64,000 nucleotides of DNA from GCA-002050365 sp964237235. Its GTDB lineage: Bacteria; Acidobacteriota; Blastocatellia; Pyrinomonadales; Pyrinomonadaceae. The notes beneath the pieces were generated by a model. That model was not told where the DNA came from. It saw only the letters and a program-made list of their open reading frames with translations, and ran no database searches. Shown here piece after piece: positions 41,669-50,349 of the stretch. The DNA lies in NCBI GenBank assembly GCA_964237235.1, contig CAXSGY010000022.1:18332-82331 (forward strand), read 5' to 3'. The position numbers were made by a program, and so were the translations under genes. The stretch's first letter is position 1; each line of letters begins with the position of its first letter.

Positions 41669-43309
41669 ATGAAGCATCTCGAAAAACCGAATTGGAAGAA
41701 ACAGGAAGAACATAAAAAGTCCCGTTGGCTCATTTTGCTGGGCGCGTTTTTGCTTGTTCCACTGATTATCGGCGCAGTTTTCGCTTTTGTAAATTTCGGT
41801 CCCGCGCAGGAATTGGAAATTAACGGCGCAACGATTTATGTCAAATCGGGCGGCGATTTACAGGCGGCGATCAACCGCGCTAAAGCGGGCGATACGGTTT
41901 CGCTGGAAGCGGGCGCGACTTTTACGGGAAATTTTAATTTGCCCAAAAAATCGGGCGACGAATTTATCACGATTCGCACGTCGGCAATTGACGAAAAACT
42001 TCCCGCCGCCGACACGCGCCTCGATCCTGTAAAATACGCTTCCGCGCTGGCGAAAATCGTGACGGCGAACAGCAGTCCGGTGATTGACGCGGAGAACGGC
42101 GCGCATCATTTTCGATTCGTCGGCGTGGAATTTACGGTTGCCAAGCCGGATACGGAAGTCTGGAAATTAATCACCATCGGCGACGGCGATCAGGAGAACC
42201 TTGAACAAGTGCCGCATCACATCGTTTTCGACCGTTGTTTCATACACGCGCATCCGCAGGCGGGCAAGGTCAGAAGCGGACTTTCAATCAACGGCAGCAA
42301 CATCGAAATCCTAAACTCGAATATTTCGGATTTTCGACTTTCGGGCGATGAAGGTCACGGCATTGTCGCCTGGAACGCGCCGGGTCCGTTTCGCATCGTC
42401 AATAATTATATCGAAGCGTCGGGCATCAATGTATTGTTCGGCGGCGCGTTAGCGCACAAAGGAATGAATCCGGCAAATTTGGAATTCAGGCGCAATTTCG
42501 TCACGAAAAAAATCGAATGGCGCGGCACGCAGTCGGTTAAAAATTTGTTTGAATTAAAAGATATGCATCGCGCGACAATCGAAGAAAACGTTTTTGAAAA
42601 TAACTGGGCATCGGCGCAGGACGGAACGGCGATTGTGTTTACGCCGGCAAGTCTGCAAAGCGGCGCGGACGCGCGCGTCGAAGATGTTATTTTTCGCTCG
42701 AACATCGTGCGAAAAATTGCCAATGCCGTCACGATGACCGGAACAGACTACGGCGATCCGAAATATCCGAATATCCCCGTTCAAAATCACGGCGTGAAAA
42801 TCGAGAACAATTTTTTCGGTGAAATCGGCTTTTCGTGGGGCGAAAAAAGCGCGGGACGATTTTTGCTTCTGACGAGCGGCGCGGGACCCGACGATTTAAC
42901 GGTTAATCATAACACGGTGATCAACAGCGGAAATTTTCTCGTGCTGGACGGCGGCTTGAGCAAAAATTTCGTGTTTACGAACAACATCGGTTTTCATAAC
43001 GAATACGGCGTAATCTCGGTCGGAAAGCGCGAAGGCGGAATCGGAACCGCCGCGCTGAGAAGTTATATGACGACTTTTCTGTTCAGAAAAAATGTTTTGA
43101 TCGGCGCGGATATGCGGCGTTATCCGCCGGACAATTTTTATCCGGCAAACCGCGCTGATCTGCGGTTCGTTAATTTTGAAGGCGGCGATTTTCAGTTGAG
43201 CGATGCCAGCCAGTTAAAAGGAAAAGCGGCTGACGGCGGAAACATCGGCTGCGATTTCGCAGCACTTGCGGCGATGGAAAAAAAGGTTTTGTCGGGAATC
43301 AATAATTAA
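41669..43309 (+). CDS. Membrane-anchored right-handed beta-helix protein
   Basis: A 546-residue protein with a basic start and one membrane segment at about 24-48 (LILLGAFLLVPLIIGAVFAF). From ~60 it shows the parallel beta-helix entry GGDLQAAINRAKAGDTVSLE and many N-x-I/F-x-x-N strand turns (NNYIEASG, FRRNFVTKK, EENVFENNW). This fold is shared by pectate lyases and polysaccharide epimerases or lyases; no catalytic set can be assigned. In context it may cut or modify the exported polymer. The outer-face location is inferred. Confidence 0.8.
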   Translation: MKHLEKPNWKKQEEHKKSRWLILLGAFLLVPLIIGAVFAFVNFGPAQELEINGATIYVKSGGDLQAAINRAKAGDTVSLEAGATFTGNFNLPKKSGDEFITIRTSAIDEKLPAADTRLDPVKYASALAKIVTANSSPVIDAENGAHHFRFVGVEFTVAKPDTEVWKLITIGDGDQENLEQVPHHIVFDRCFIHAHPQAGKVRSGLSINGSNIEILNSNISDFRLSGDEGHGIVAWNAPGPFRIVNNYIEASGINVLFGGALAHKGMNPANLEFRRNFVTKKIEWRGTQSVKNLFELKDMHRATIEENVFENNWASAQDGTAIVFTPASLQSGADARVEDVIFRSNIVRKIANAVTMTGTDYGDPKYPNIPVQNHGVKIENNFFGEIGFSWGEKSAGRFLLLTSGAGPDDLTVNHNTVINSGNFLVLDGGLSKNFVFTNNIGFHNEYGVISVGKREGGIGTAALRSYMTTFLFRKNVLIGADMRRYPPDNFYPANRADLRFVNFEGGDFQLSDASQLKGKAADGGNIGCDFAALAAMEKKVLSGINN

Positions 43310-43416
43310 AATGTCGGAGTGCGGGCGGGAATTTCTGTAGTCGAACGCGAACAGCGAGGCAAATCGTCGCCGCCGCGTCGCGCTAATCCCAATCAAACAA
43401 ATTCGCTTCGCTTTTT

Positions 43417-43440
43417 GTCGGACGAATCGTCCGCGCTCCA
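43417..43440 (-). repeat. REP-like palindrome (GGAGCGCGGAC type)
   Basis: The minus strand reads TGGAGCGCGGACGATTCGTC followed by CGAC, a short imperfect palindrome closely related to the pair at 48368-48495. It lies in the spacer between two convergent genes. Confidence 0.65.
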
Positions 43441-43449
43441 TTTGAACGA

Positions 43450-44952
43450 TTATTTTTTCAAATAAATCTGGTAAGCGTCGTTTTCATAAACCATCCGATA
43501 TTCGTCTAGAAGACGCGGCAAATATTGGTAGTATTCGGGATAAAACTTTTCCGATTCGAGCCACGAATTGCGGCTTTCGTCATCAAAAACCAGCACGCGC
43601 GGACGTTTGCCGGTCGTCATTCCGAAGCGTCCGTCGCCGATTAAATTGTCGGGAAATCCGAGCGCGAAGCCGAGCGTCGGGCTGCCCATTACCGGCTCGT
43701 GCGCGTCGGTATTTTTCTGCAAATATTCGATGGTCGGTTGATAAGCTTTGGCGTAGGTATTTTGTCTGATGCGGAGAGCCAGACCGCCGATTTGTAAAAC
43801 AAACAGTATTGCGACCGCCGCAATTAGAAGCGGTCGCGGCACGAAACGATTGCGCCACGCGAATTCGAGCCAAATCGCCAGCAGAGCGCAGTAAAACGGC
43901 ACGATGTGAATTAAATAAGGCGTTTGTTTCTGACCGTCGAGCAAAGCCATGGCGAGAAAATAAATCAATGTCAAAATGAGCAGCGCGAAATAACTTCGAT
44001 TCCGTCGCAAACTTTTCGTGAATATTACGCCAAAAAAGCCGACGACGTATCCGACCAAAATCAAACTTTTCAAATAAATCGGTCCCGAATGTCCGCCGGA
44101 ACTCGCGCCGAGACCGTAAGCGTGCGGATATTTTTCGGTAAATTCCCTGATTATTGCCGACAGCGGCGAACTCGCGCCGCTCATCCGCCCGCTCATCAAG
44201 GCATTGTCAATAAACTGCGCCCGAAAAGCCTCGACATCCTGCAAAACCCAAATGCCGAACGCCGCGCCGCCGATTAAGTAGGGAATTAAAGCCGCGCCGA
44301 TTTGTTTTACTCCGAGACGGCGAAAATCGAAATAAACGGTAATGAAAATTAAACCTAAAAAAGCAAAAACTCCGTTCGGATGTGTCAAACCGGAAGCGAC
44401 AACGCAAGTCTGGCTGACGAAAATTGCCATCGTTAAACCGCGCTCGCGCCGGGCTAAATAAACGGCGAGTCCGGCGAAACCGAGAGCCGCGCTCATTATA
44501 TCCATTCGCCCGAGCGAAGCGGTGTCCAAAACCGTGTAATTGATGGCAACCAAAAATAAACACAAAAGCGCGACGTGTTGATTACCGGACAATTTCAAAG
44601 CGATAAAATACCAGGCGGCGAGCAGGACGATTCCCCAAAAAACCGAAACGAGCCGCATCGAAAGCAAGCTCATTCCGAACGCCTTGAACGAAGCGGCGAC
44701 GTTCAGCAAAAACAGCGGCATCACCCAATATGTGCGCTGCTCTATGCGCGTCAGCGGCGACTTTTCGGTTTCGATGGCGGTTGTACCGAAAAATCCTTTA
44801 TATGCCAGATTATAAGCCGGACTCGCAAACATCGCCTCATCAACTTGCGGGCGACCGGCGAGCGAGCTGCCAATCGTCATTGCGAGAAATAACATTACGA
44901 TTGATAAAATCAAAATTTGATGCGAGCGAGATTTTAAAATTGAGTTTGTCAT
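43450..44952 (-). CDS. GT-C membrane glycosyltransferase (GT39/ArnT-like)
   Basis: A 500-residue polytopic protein with about ten or more hydrophobic segments. The first loop holds GRPQVDEAMFASPAYNLAYK, with the D-E acidic pair expected at the active site of lipid-linked-sugar transferases. SLGRMDIMSAALGFAGLAVY is a typical second-loop region. A ~100-residue soluble tail ends the protein. It would transfer sugars from polyprenyl phosphate on the outer face. It runs opposite to the rest of the polysaccharide genes. Confidence 0.85.
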   Translation of the reverse strand: MTNSILKSRSHQILILSIVMLFLAMTIGSSLAGRPQVDEAMFASPAYNLAYKGFFGTTAIETEKSPLTRIEQRTYWVMPLFLLNVAASFKAFGMSLLSMRLVSVFWGIVLLAAWYFIALKLSGNQHVALLCLFLVAINYTVLDTASLGRMDIMSAALGFAGLAVYLARRERGLTMAIFVSQTCVVASGLTHPNGVFAFLGLIFITVYFDFRRLGVKQIGAALIPYLIGGAAFGIWVLQDVEAFRAQFIDNALMSGRMSGASSPLSAIIREFTEKYPHAYGLGASSGGHSGPIYLKSLILVGYVVGFFGVIFTKSLRRNRSYFALLILTLIYFLAMALLDGQKQTPYLIHIVPFYCALLAIWLEFAWRNRFVPRPLLIAAVAILFVLQIGGLALRIRQNTYAKAYQPTIEYLQKNTDAHEPVMGSPTLGFALGFPDNLIGDGRFGMTTGKRPRVLVFDDESRNSWLESEKFYPEYYQYLPRLLDEYRMVYENDAYQIYLKK

Positions 44953-45138
44953 TTTTTGTGAATTGTAATCTGAATTTATTAGATGACAATTAGAGACGAA
45001 TCTTTAAAAACGACGAGGTGTTTTCTTTTAAATCGCGATATTTTGAACTCTCAAATTTGAAATTTCATATCGCCGAGCGTGAATTCGATTCAAAGTCAAA
45101 ATCTAAAAATCTTGTTTACAAAGTTAAATTACAGAGTT

Positions 45139-47571
45139 TTAATCGTGCGGCGCGATTTTACTTAAAATCTCTTGAAAGCGCGCATCCTGACGCAACGGCG
45201 CGAGCGTTTTGTCATTTTCAAACCACGGTTTGTTTTCGTTGCCTAATTTGATCGCTTTTTCGAGCCATTTAAATGCCTCGTCAACCTCGCCCAGCGACGA
45301 CAACGCCTCGCACATCCAGTAAGCCATATCGTGATCGGCTTTTGCCAGACTGCGCGCTTCGTCGGTGAGCTGCGCTCTCGCTTCTTCGATTTTGCCCTGA
45401 CTTGCCAAAAAAGTTCCGAGCATCGGATGTATGCCTTCCATTTGCGGATTATTTTCGAGAACTTTCTTGATAATTTCGACGGCTTGTTCGGTTTTTCCTT
45501 CGTGGAAGAAAACGATTGATCGGAAAATACGAATCATCGGATGATTCGGTTCTAATTCTGCGCCTTTATCTAATTCTTTTATCGCCTGGTCGTAATTTCC
45601 CTGATAGAGAAAAATTCTGGCGCGGTTATAACTGGCGACGACCTGCGCCGCCGGATCGAGACGGACAAGCTTTTCCCAGGATTTTAAGGATTTTTCATAT
45701 TCGCCGTCGAGCCGGTGCATCGTGCCTTTAACGAAAAACAGCGGAGCTTCATTCGGAAAGCGTTCCTGCAAAACATTGATTTCCGCGCGGGCTTTTTTCT
45801 TTTCGCCGCGCGAAAGATAGATGAAAACCATCAAAACTCGCGCTTCGACGACGTTCGGGTCGTAGATGAACGCTTTGCTGAACGCGGCTTCGGCATATGT
45901 GTAATCTTCGGCATCGCCCATTCCTTTGAAAACGCGGTTCGCGTAACACGCGCCGAGACCGCTGTAGGCAAGGGCGAAATGCAAATCGAGTTCGATGGCG
46001 TGTTTGAAATTGGCGATAGCCGCTTCGCAATCTTCGTTGGAAAGCGTCTGGAAAATAAATCTGCCGAAATTGTCGCGTCCGCGCAAGAATTCTTCCCACG
46101 CTTCCGGGTTTTCGGTGGCGCGTTTGCCGAGCTTTTCCTGTTCTTTTTCGGTCAGTTCGAGTTTTAATCCGCTCAAAATGCGACCGGCGATCATATCCTG
46201 CACGGCGAGAATATCGCCGCCCTGCGCGTCAATTCGGTCGCTCCAAAGAATCTCGCCGGAAATCACGTCGAGCAGCTGCGCCGTGACGCGCAGACGGTCG
46301 CCGGCGCGAATAAAACCGGCGGACAAAACGGCGTGAACACGCAATTCTCTGCCGACTTCGCGCGGATCGAAATCAACGCCTTGATATTTGGCGATGACCG
46401 ACGAAGGGCGCACGATTAAGGAACGAAGTCCGGCGAGTTCGGTAATCACCGCGTCGGCGAGCGAGAATTCGTAAAAATTCGCGTTGCCGTCGCCGCCCAA
46501 ATTTTTAAACGGCAAAATCGCCACGCTTTTCTTTTCCTGTCCGGTGGCGGTCATCGTCAATTCCGGCGAATAAGACGGCGTGTTAGAAATGGCTGGCGGA
46601 CGAGGCGATGAGCTATTTTCAGAGCCGGATTTTCCGGTCAGCCAATTCCACGCACGTTTGACCGGATTATCGTCTAAATGATGCGGCGTGTATGTGTCGC
46701 CATGTAAAACAGGCATTCCTGAAATCTCCTGTAAAATCTGGCGTAAGTCGTCGCGCATTTGCGAAATCTTTTGATAGCGGTCTTTCGGATTTTTAGCCAG
46801 CGCGCGGTCAATAATCGGCTGTAATTGCGGCGGCAGCGGTTCGGGGCGCATCGCGGCGAGCGGCTTCGGCGTTCCGTAAAGAACTTGATGGCGCACGTCA
46901 ATCACGGTTTTCCCCTGAAAAGCCCAGATGCCGGTCAGCATTTCGTAAAGCAGAACGCCGGTCGAAAAAATATCGGCGCGGTGGTCGGTTTTTTCGCCTT
47001 TGGCTTGTTCGGGCGCGGCATAAGTCGCCGTGCCGTATGGAACGCCGAGTTCGGTAATATCGGTGCGGTCGAGTCCTTTGATATGTTCGGCGGGTTCGTC
47101 CTGGATGAGCTTTGCCAGACCGAAATCGAGAACTTTAACCTGCCCGTTGTCGGTCACCATTATATTTCCGGCTTTGATGTCGCGGTGAATAATTCCGCGC
47201 GAATGCGTATAAGCGAGCGCGTCGCAAACCTGCACGGCGATGCTCAACGCGCTTCGCAGTTCGAGCGGGCGACCGCTGACGAGCTGGCGCACGTTTTTGC
47301 CTTGGACATACTGCATCGCAATATAAAAAACGCCGTTCGCTTCGTGGAAATCGTAAATCGTGCAGATGTTCGGATGGTCGAGCTGCGAACACAACTGCGC
47401 TTCGCGCTCGAAGCGTTTGAAGTTCGCGGTTTTCTGAGTTAATTCCGGCGGAAGGACCTTGATGACGACCGTTCGGTCGAGTTTGGTATCCTGAGCTTTA
47501 TAAACGGTTCCCTGACCGCCCGCACCGATTTTTTCTAAGATTTTATATTGATTTATTCTTTCGCCAACCAT
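45139..47571 (-). CDS. Ser/Thr protein kinase with TolB-like and TPR domains
   Basis: An 810-residue protein. Residues ~1-280 are a Hanks-type kinase: GAGGQGTVYKAQD glycine loop, VVIKVLP Lys, HRDIKAGNIMV catalytic loop, VLDFGLAKL DFG and APEQAKG. Residues ~345-480 (KSVAILPFKNLGGDG, LRVTAQLLDVISGEILWSD) match the TolB/FlgO-like domain found in similar kinases. The rest is a row of TPR repeats (AIELDLHFALAYSGLGACYA, AELEPNHPMIRIFRSIVFFH). No membrane segment is evident. This architecture is common in Acidobacteria. Targets are unknown. Confidence 0.92.
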   Translation of the reverse strand: MVGERINQYKILEKIGAGGQGTVYKAQDTKLDRTVVIKVLPPELTQKTANFKRFEREAQLCSQLDHPNICTIYDFHEANGVFYIAMQYVQGKNVRQLVSGRPLELRSALSIAVQVCDALAYTHSRGIIHRDIKAGNIMVTDNGQVKVLDFGLAKLIQDEPAEHIKGLDRTDITELGVPYGTATYAAPEQAKGEKTDHRADIFSTGVLLYEMLTGIWAFQGKTVIDVRHQVLYGTPKPLAAMRPEPLPPQLQPIIDRALAKNPKDRYQKISQMRDDLRQILQEISGMPVLHGDTYTPHHLDDNPVKRAWNWLTGKSGSENSSSPRPPAISNTPSYSPELTMTATGQEKKSVAILPFKNLGGDGNANFYEFSLADAVITELAGLRSLIVRPSSVIAKYQGVDFDPREVGRELRVHAVLSAGFIRAGDRLRVTAQLLDVISGEILWSDRIDAQGGDILAVQDMIAGRILSGLKLELTEKEQEKLGKRATENPEAWEEFLRGRDNFGRFIFQTLSNEDCEAAIANFKHAIELDLHFALAYSGLGACYANRVFKGMGDAEDYTYAEAAFSKAFIYDPNVVEARVLMVFIYLSRGEKKKARAEINVLQERFPNEAPLFFVKGTMHRLDGEYEKSLKSWEKLVRLDPAAQVVASYNRARIFLYQGNYDQAIKELDKGAELEPNHPMIRIFRSIVFFHEGKTEQAVEIIKKVLENNPQMEGIHPMLGTFLASQGKIEEARAQLTDEARSLAKADHDMAYWMCEALSSLGEVDEAFKWLEKAIKLGNENKPWFENDKTLAPLRQDARFQEILSKIAPHD

Positions 47572-47752
47572 TGTGGAAATTAGATGATAAATCTTAAATT
47601 TTGGATTGTCGAATTGTTCAATCTGTCATCATAGACCTATTCAGGTTTCACGTAAAGCAGGCAGAATAAAAAATTTAAATGTTTGATTGAACGAGCGTGA
47701 AATTAAATTCGATTCGCTTTCATAAACGTCAATCAAGTGTATAATTGCGAGC

Positions 47753-48364
47753 GTGGACACTGAAAAATTGCCGCCGACCAGAAAGGGCAGAGACTATGAA
47801 ATACGCGCCATCGGTCTGCGCGAATTCGCCGGTTTGCGGCGTGACGACGAAACGCTCGATCCGTTCAAATTAGCCGGTTACGCTAAACTGCTCATCGCTT
47901 CGTTCGAGCAGATCGAACCGTTTTTGACCGCCGAAACAAAAGCGCATCTGCTCGGCGCGGGCAGCGATAAATGGTCGGGCGGCGCGTGTTCGCAACCGAT
48001 TGGCGACGGCAGAAAACTGATCGTCTTAAATCCGACGCACGGCGAAAATCGGCAGAATGCGACGTTGATGGAAGAAATCTGTCACGTTTTTCTCGGACAC
48101 AAGCCGTCGCGCTTAGCGATTGCGAACGTCAACAAGCAGGGCAAGCCGATTGCCCGCGATTACCGCGAAGACGACGAAGAAGCCGCTTATTCGGTCGGCG
48201 CGGCGGCTCTCGTTCCGTATTCTTCGCTGCGCCGTTTCGTCGAACAGGGAAAAACGTCCCGAGAAATCGCCAGACATTTCAACGTCAGCCGCGAGTTGGT
48301 CGAATATCGTCTGAAAATTTCGCGGCTCTGGGAAAATTACAAAACGAAAGTGATGAGCGGCTAG
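47753..48364 (+). CDS. ImmA/IrrE-like protein with C-terminal HTH
   Basis: A 203-residue protein starting with GTG. The middle has ATLMEEICHVFLGHKPSRL, the position of the zinc site in ImmA/IrrE peptidases, but written EE-x-x-H...H and not HE-x-x-H. YREDDEEAAYSVGAAALVPY is the third-ligand region. The C-terminus (KTSREIARHFNVSRELVEYR) is a helix-turn-helix. It resembles regulators that cut a repressor, with an altered metal site. It is divergent from the kinase gene. Confidence 0.78.
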   Translation: MDTEKLPPTRKGRDYEIRAIGLREFAGLRRDDETLDPFKLAGYAKLLIASFEQIEPFLTAETKAHLLGAGSDKWSGGACSQPIGDGRKLIVLNPTHGENRQNATLMEEICHVFLGHKPSRLAIANVNKQGKPIARDYREDDEEAAYSVGAAALVPYSSLRRFVEQGKTSREIARHFNVSRELVEYRLKISRLWENYKTKVMSG

Positions 48365-48367
48365 TTG

Positions 48368-48495
48368 GAGCGCGGACGGCTCGTCCGCAAAGATTGCGCG
48401 AGCAATCTAATGAATTTTGATTACATTCAACTTGAATTATAATTAAGTTTGTTTTCGCGCGGGTCGCGCTCAATGCGGACGAGCCGTCCGCGCTC
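48368..48495. repeat. Paired REP-like palindromes
   Basis: 48368-48388 and 48475-48495 are exact 21-bp reverse complements, and each arm is itself a short hairpin (GCGGACG-loop-CGTCCGC). A shorter stem GATTGCGCGAGCAATC lies next to the first. The arrangement is that of a BIME-like pair in the spacer between two co-oriented genes. Confidence 0.75.
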
Positions 48496-48505
48496 TAAAT
48501 AAAAA

Positions 48506-49798
48506 ATGAACGACCAAATCGGACAAAACACTTCGCCCGACGCGCGGCTTTCAACGGTTGATAAGCTGCGAATGCTGCTCGACATTACGAAAAAAATCAG
48601 TCGTTCGCTCGATTTGGACGAAGTTCTAAAGCTCGTGATGGACACGCTCGATTCGCTGATTCATTACGACGCGGCGGGCATTTATTTAATCGAAGCTATC
48701 ATCGAAAACGGCGAGACGCAGTATATTTTCAAATCGAAGGCGGTGCGCGGTTATCAAATAAGTTTCGAGATGGTCGAGCCGCGTCTGAAGCTCGGCGAAG
48801 GCTTTATCGGCTACGCGGCGCAAACCGGCAAGCCGCTTATTTCGCCGGACGTTTATCAGGACGAGCGGTATTTTCACGCCAGAGAAAGAACGCGCTCGGA
48901 AATGGTCGCGCCGATTATTTCCAACGATCAGGTGATCGGCGTTTTCGACCTCGAAAGCGATTCGGTAAATTCGTATAACGAAGACGATTTATCGGTTTTG
49001 CAACTGCTCGCTTCGCAGGTCGCCATCATCATCGAAAAAGTTCAGTTGCACGAACAAGTCGTCGAAAAAAATCGTCTGCAAGCGCAGCTTGAAATCGCCA
49101 GACACGTCCAGCTCGAACTTCTGCCCGAAGCCGATCCGCAATTAAAAGGCTTCGACATCAGCGCGTATATTTTTCCGACCGAAGAAGTTTCCGGCGATTA
49201 TTACGATTGGGTGAAAATGTTCGACGATCAAATCGGCATCGTCGTCGCCGACGCGGTCGGCAAGGGAATTCCCGCCGCGCTTTTGATGTCGTTTCTGCGC
49301 GCCTCTTTGCGTTCGAGCGTGCAGGTCGGCTACGCTCCGCATATCGCGCTTTCAAAGGTCGGCAATCTTTTGTGGGATTCGGTCGAAGACAACCAATTTA
49401 TCACGGCGATTTACGGTATGCTCGACGCGACGAACCGCACGTTCGTTTTTTCCAACGCCGGACATAATCCGCCGCTGCTTATTAAACCGAGCGGCGAATA
49501 TCGTTTTGTCGAATACGGCGATTTGCCGCTCGGAATGTTTTTCGACGCGCATTATCACCAGCATTTTATCCGCTTCGACGACAATCAAACGATGGTTTTA
49601 TACACCGACGGCATCACCGAAAGCGCGAATGCAATCGGCGAAGAATACGGCAACGACCGTTTCGCCAAGCGTGTGTTGGAAGGCATAGATTTGCCCGCCA
49701 AAGAATTGATTGATTTTGTCCGCAAAGGCGTAGCTGATTTTACCGAAAGAAAATTTCTCGACGACGACGGAACGCTTTTCATCGTCAAGGCGATTTGA
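48506..49798 (+). CDS. GAF-domain SpoIIE/PP2C-type phosphatase
   Basis: A 430-residue cytoplasmic protein. Residues ~20-190 are a GAF sensor domain (ISRSLDLDEVLKLVMDTLDS, APIISNDQVIGVFDLESDS). A short coiled segment leads into the SpoIIE/RsbU-type phosphatase (~205-430): EVSGDYYDWV, IVVADAVGKGIPAALLMSFL with metal Asp residues, FSNAGHNPPLL and MVLYTDGITESANA. It would dephosphorylate an anti-sigma antagonist; no such partner is in the window. Confidence 0.92.
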   Translation: MNDQIGQNTSPDARLSTVDKLRMLLDITKKISRSLDLDEVLKLVMDTLDSLIHYDAAGIYLIEAIIENGETQYIFKSKAVRGYQISFEMVEPRLKLGEGFIGYAAQTGKPLISPDVYQDERYFHARERTRSEMVAPIISNDQVIGVFDLESDSVNSYNEDDLSVLQLLASQVAIIIEKVQLHEQVVEKNRLQAQLEIARHVQLELLPEADPQLKGFDISAYIFPTEEVSGDYYDWVKMFDDQIGIVVADAVGKGIPAALLMSFLRASLRSSVQVGYAPHIALSKVGNLLWDSVEDNQFITAIYGMLDATNRTFVFSNAGHNPPLLIKPSGEYRFVEYGDLPLGMFFDAHYHQHFIRFDDNQTMVLYTDGITESANAIGEEYGNDRFAKRVLEGIDLPAKELIDFVRKGVADFTERKFLDDDGTLFIVKAI

Positions 49799-49824
49799 GA
49801 ATTCGGCGGCTTTAAAATCGAAAA

Positions 49825-49867
49825 GCGGAAGGATTTTTCGATTCTAAATCTGAAAAACACCTTCCGC
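49825..49867. terminator. Hairpin after the phosphatase gene
   Basis: GCGGAAGG...CCTTCCGC with an inner TTTTTC/GAAAAA pairing lies 27 bp after the + strand gene and before the convergent gene at 49904. It may end transcription from both sides; there is no strong T-run. Confidence 0.4.
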
Positions 49868-49903
49868 GTTCCTTCGGTTGTTTGGGGGAACTTAAAAAAC
49901 TTT

Positions 49904-50161
49904 TTAATGCGCCGTCAACGAGCAGTGAGCGGCATCGCCGCCCGGCACGATTTGCGCCCGGTAATCGCCGTAATTTATCTTTTCGCCGGTTTGCGAAAAC
50001 GAGTAAACGTCAAAGCCGTAAGCATCGAGAAACTGAACCAGATCAGTCGAATTATCAACATACAAAACCTGCGGATAACCGAATTCATTCCGAATCTCGA
50101 GCAGTCTTTCAATAACTTCGAGCGGAGCAAAACATTTGATCGGGTCTTTGTAGGTAGCCAT
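49904..50161 (-). CDS. Small hypothetical protein
   Basis: An 85-residue protein from the inner ATG at 50161 (MATYKDPIKCFAPLEVIERL), with YPQVLYVDNSTDLVQFLDAY and YSFSQTGEKINYGDYRAQIV. It has no signal peptide or membrane segment. I do not recognise the family. The strand alternation suggests a compact alpha/beta domain. Confidence 0.55.
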   Translation of the reverse strand: MATYKDPIKCFAPLEVIERLLEIRNEFGYPQVLYVDNSTDLVQFLDAYGFDVYSFSQTGEKINYGDYRAQIVPGGDAAHCSLTAH

Positions 50162-50349
50162 AAAAATTTCTTTCAAGGTGAACGGCGACGTTTATTACGT
50201 CGGCATTTCTTTGATTGTTTCGGACGGCAAAAGGTTGTTTTTAATTTGCGCGATTCGAAATAGTTGCCGAAACGCGCGAAAAAAAATTGTTTATGTCAAA
50301 AAAATCGTTTAAGATAAAGACACTTTCAATATTCCAGACGGAGGCGAAA

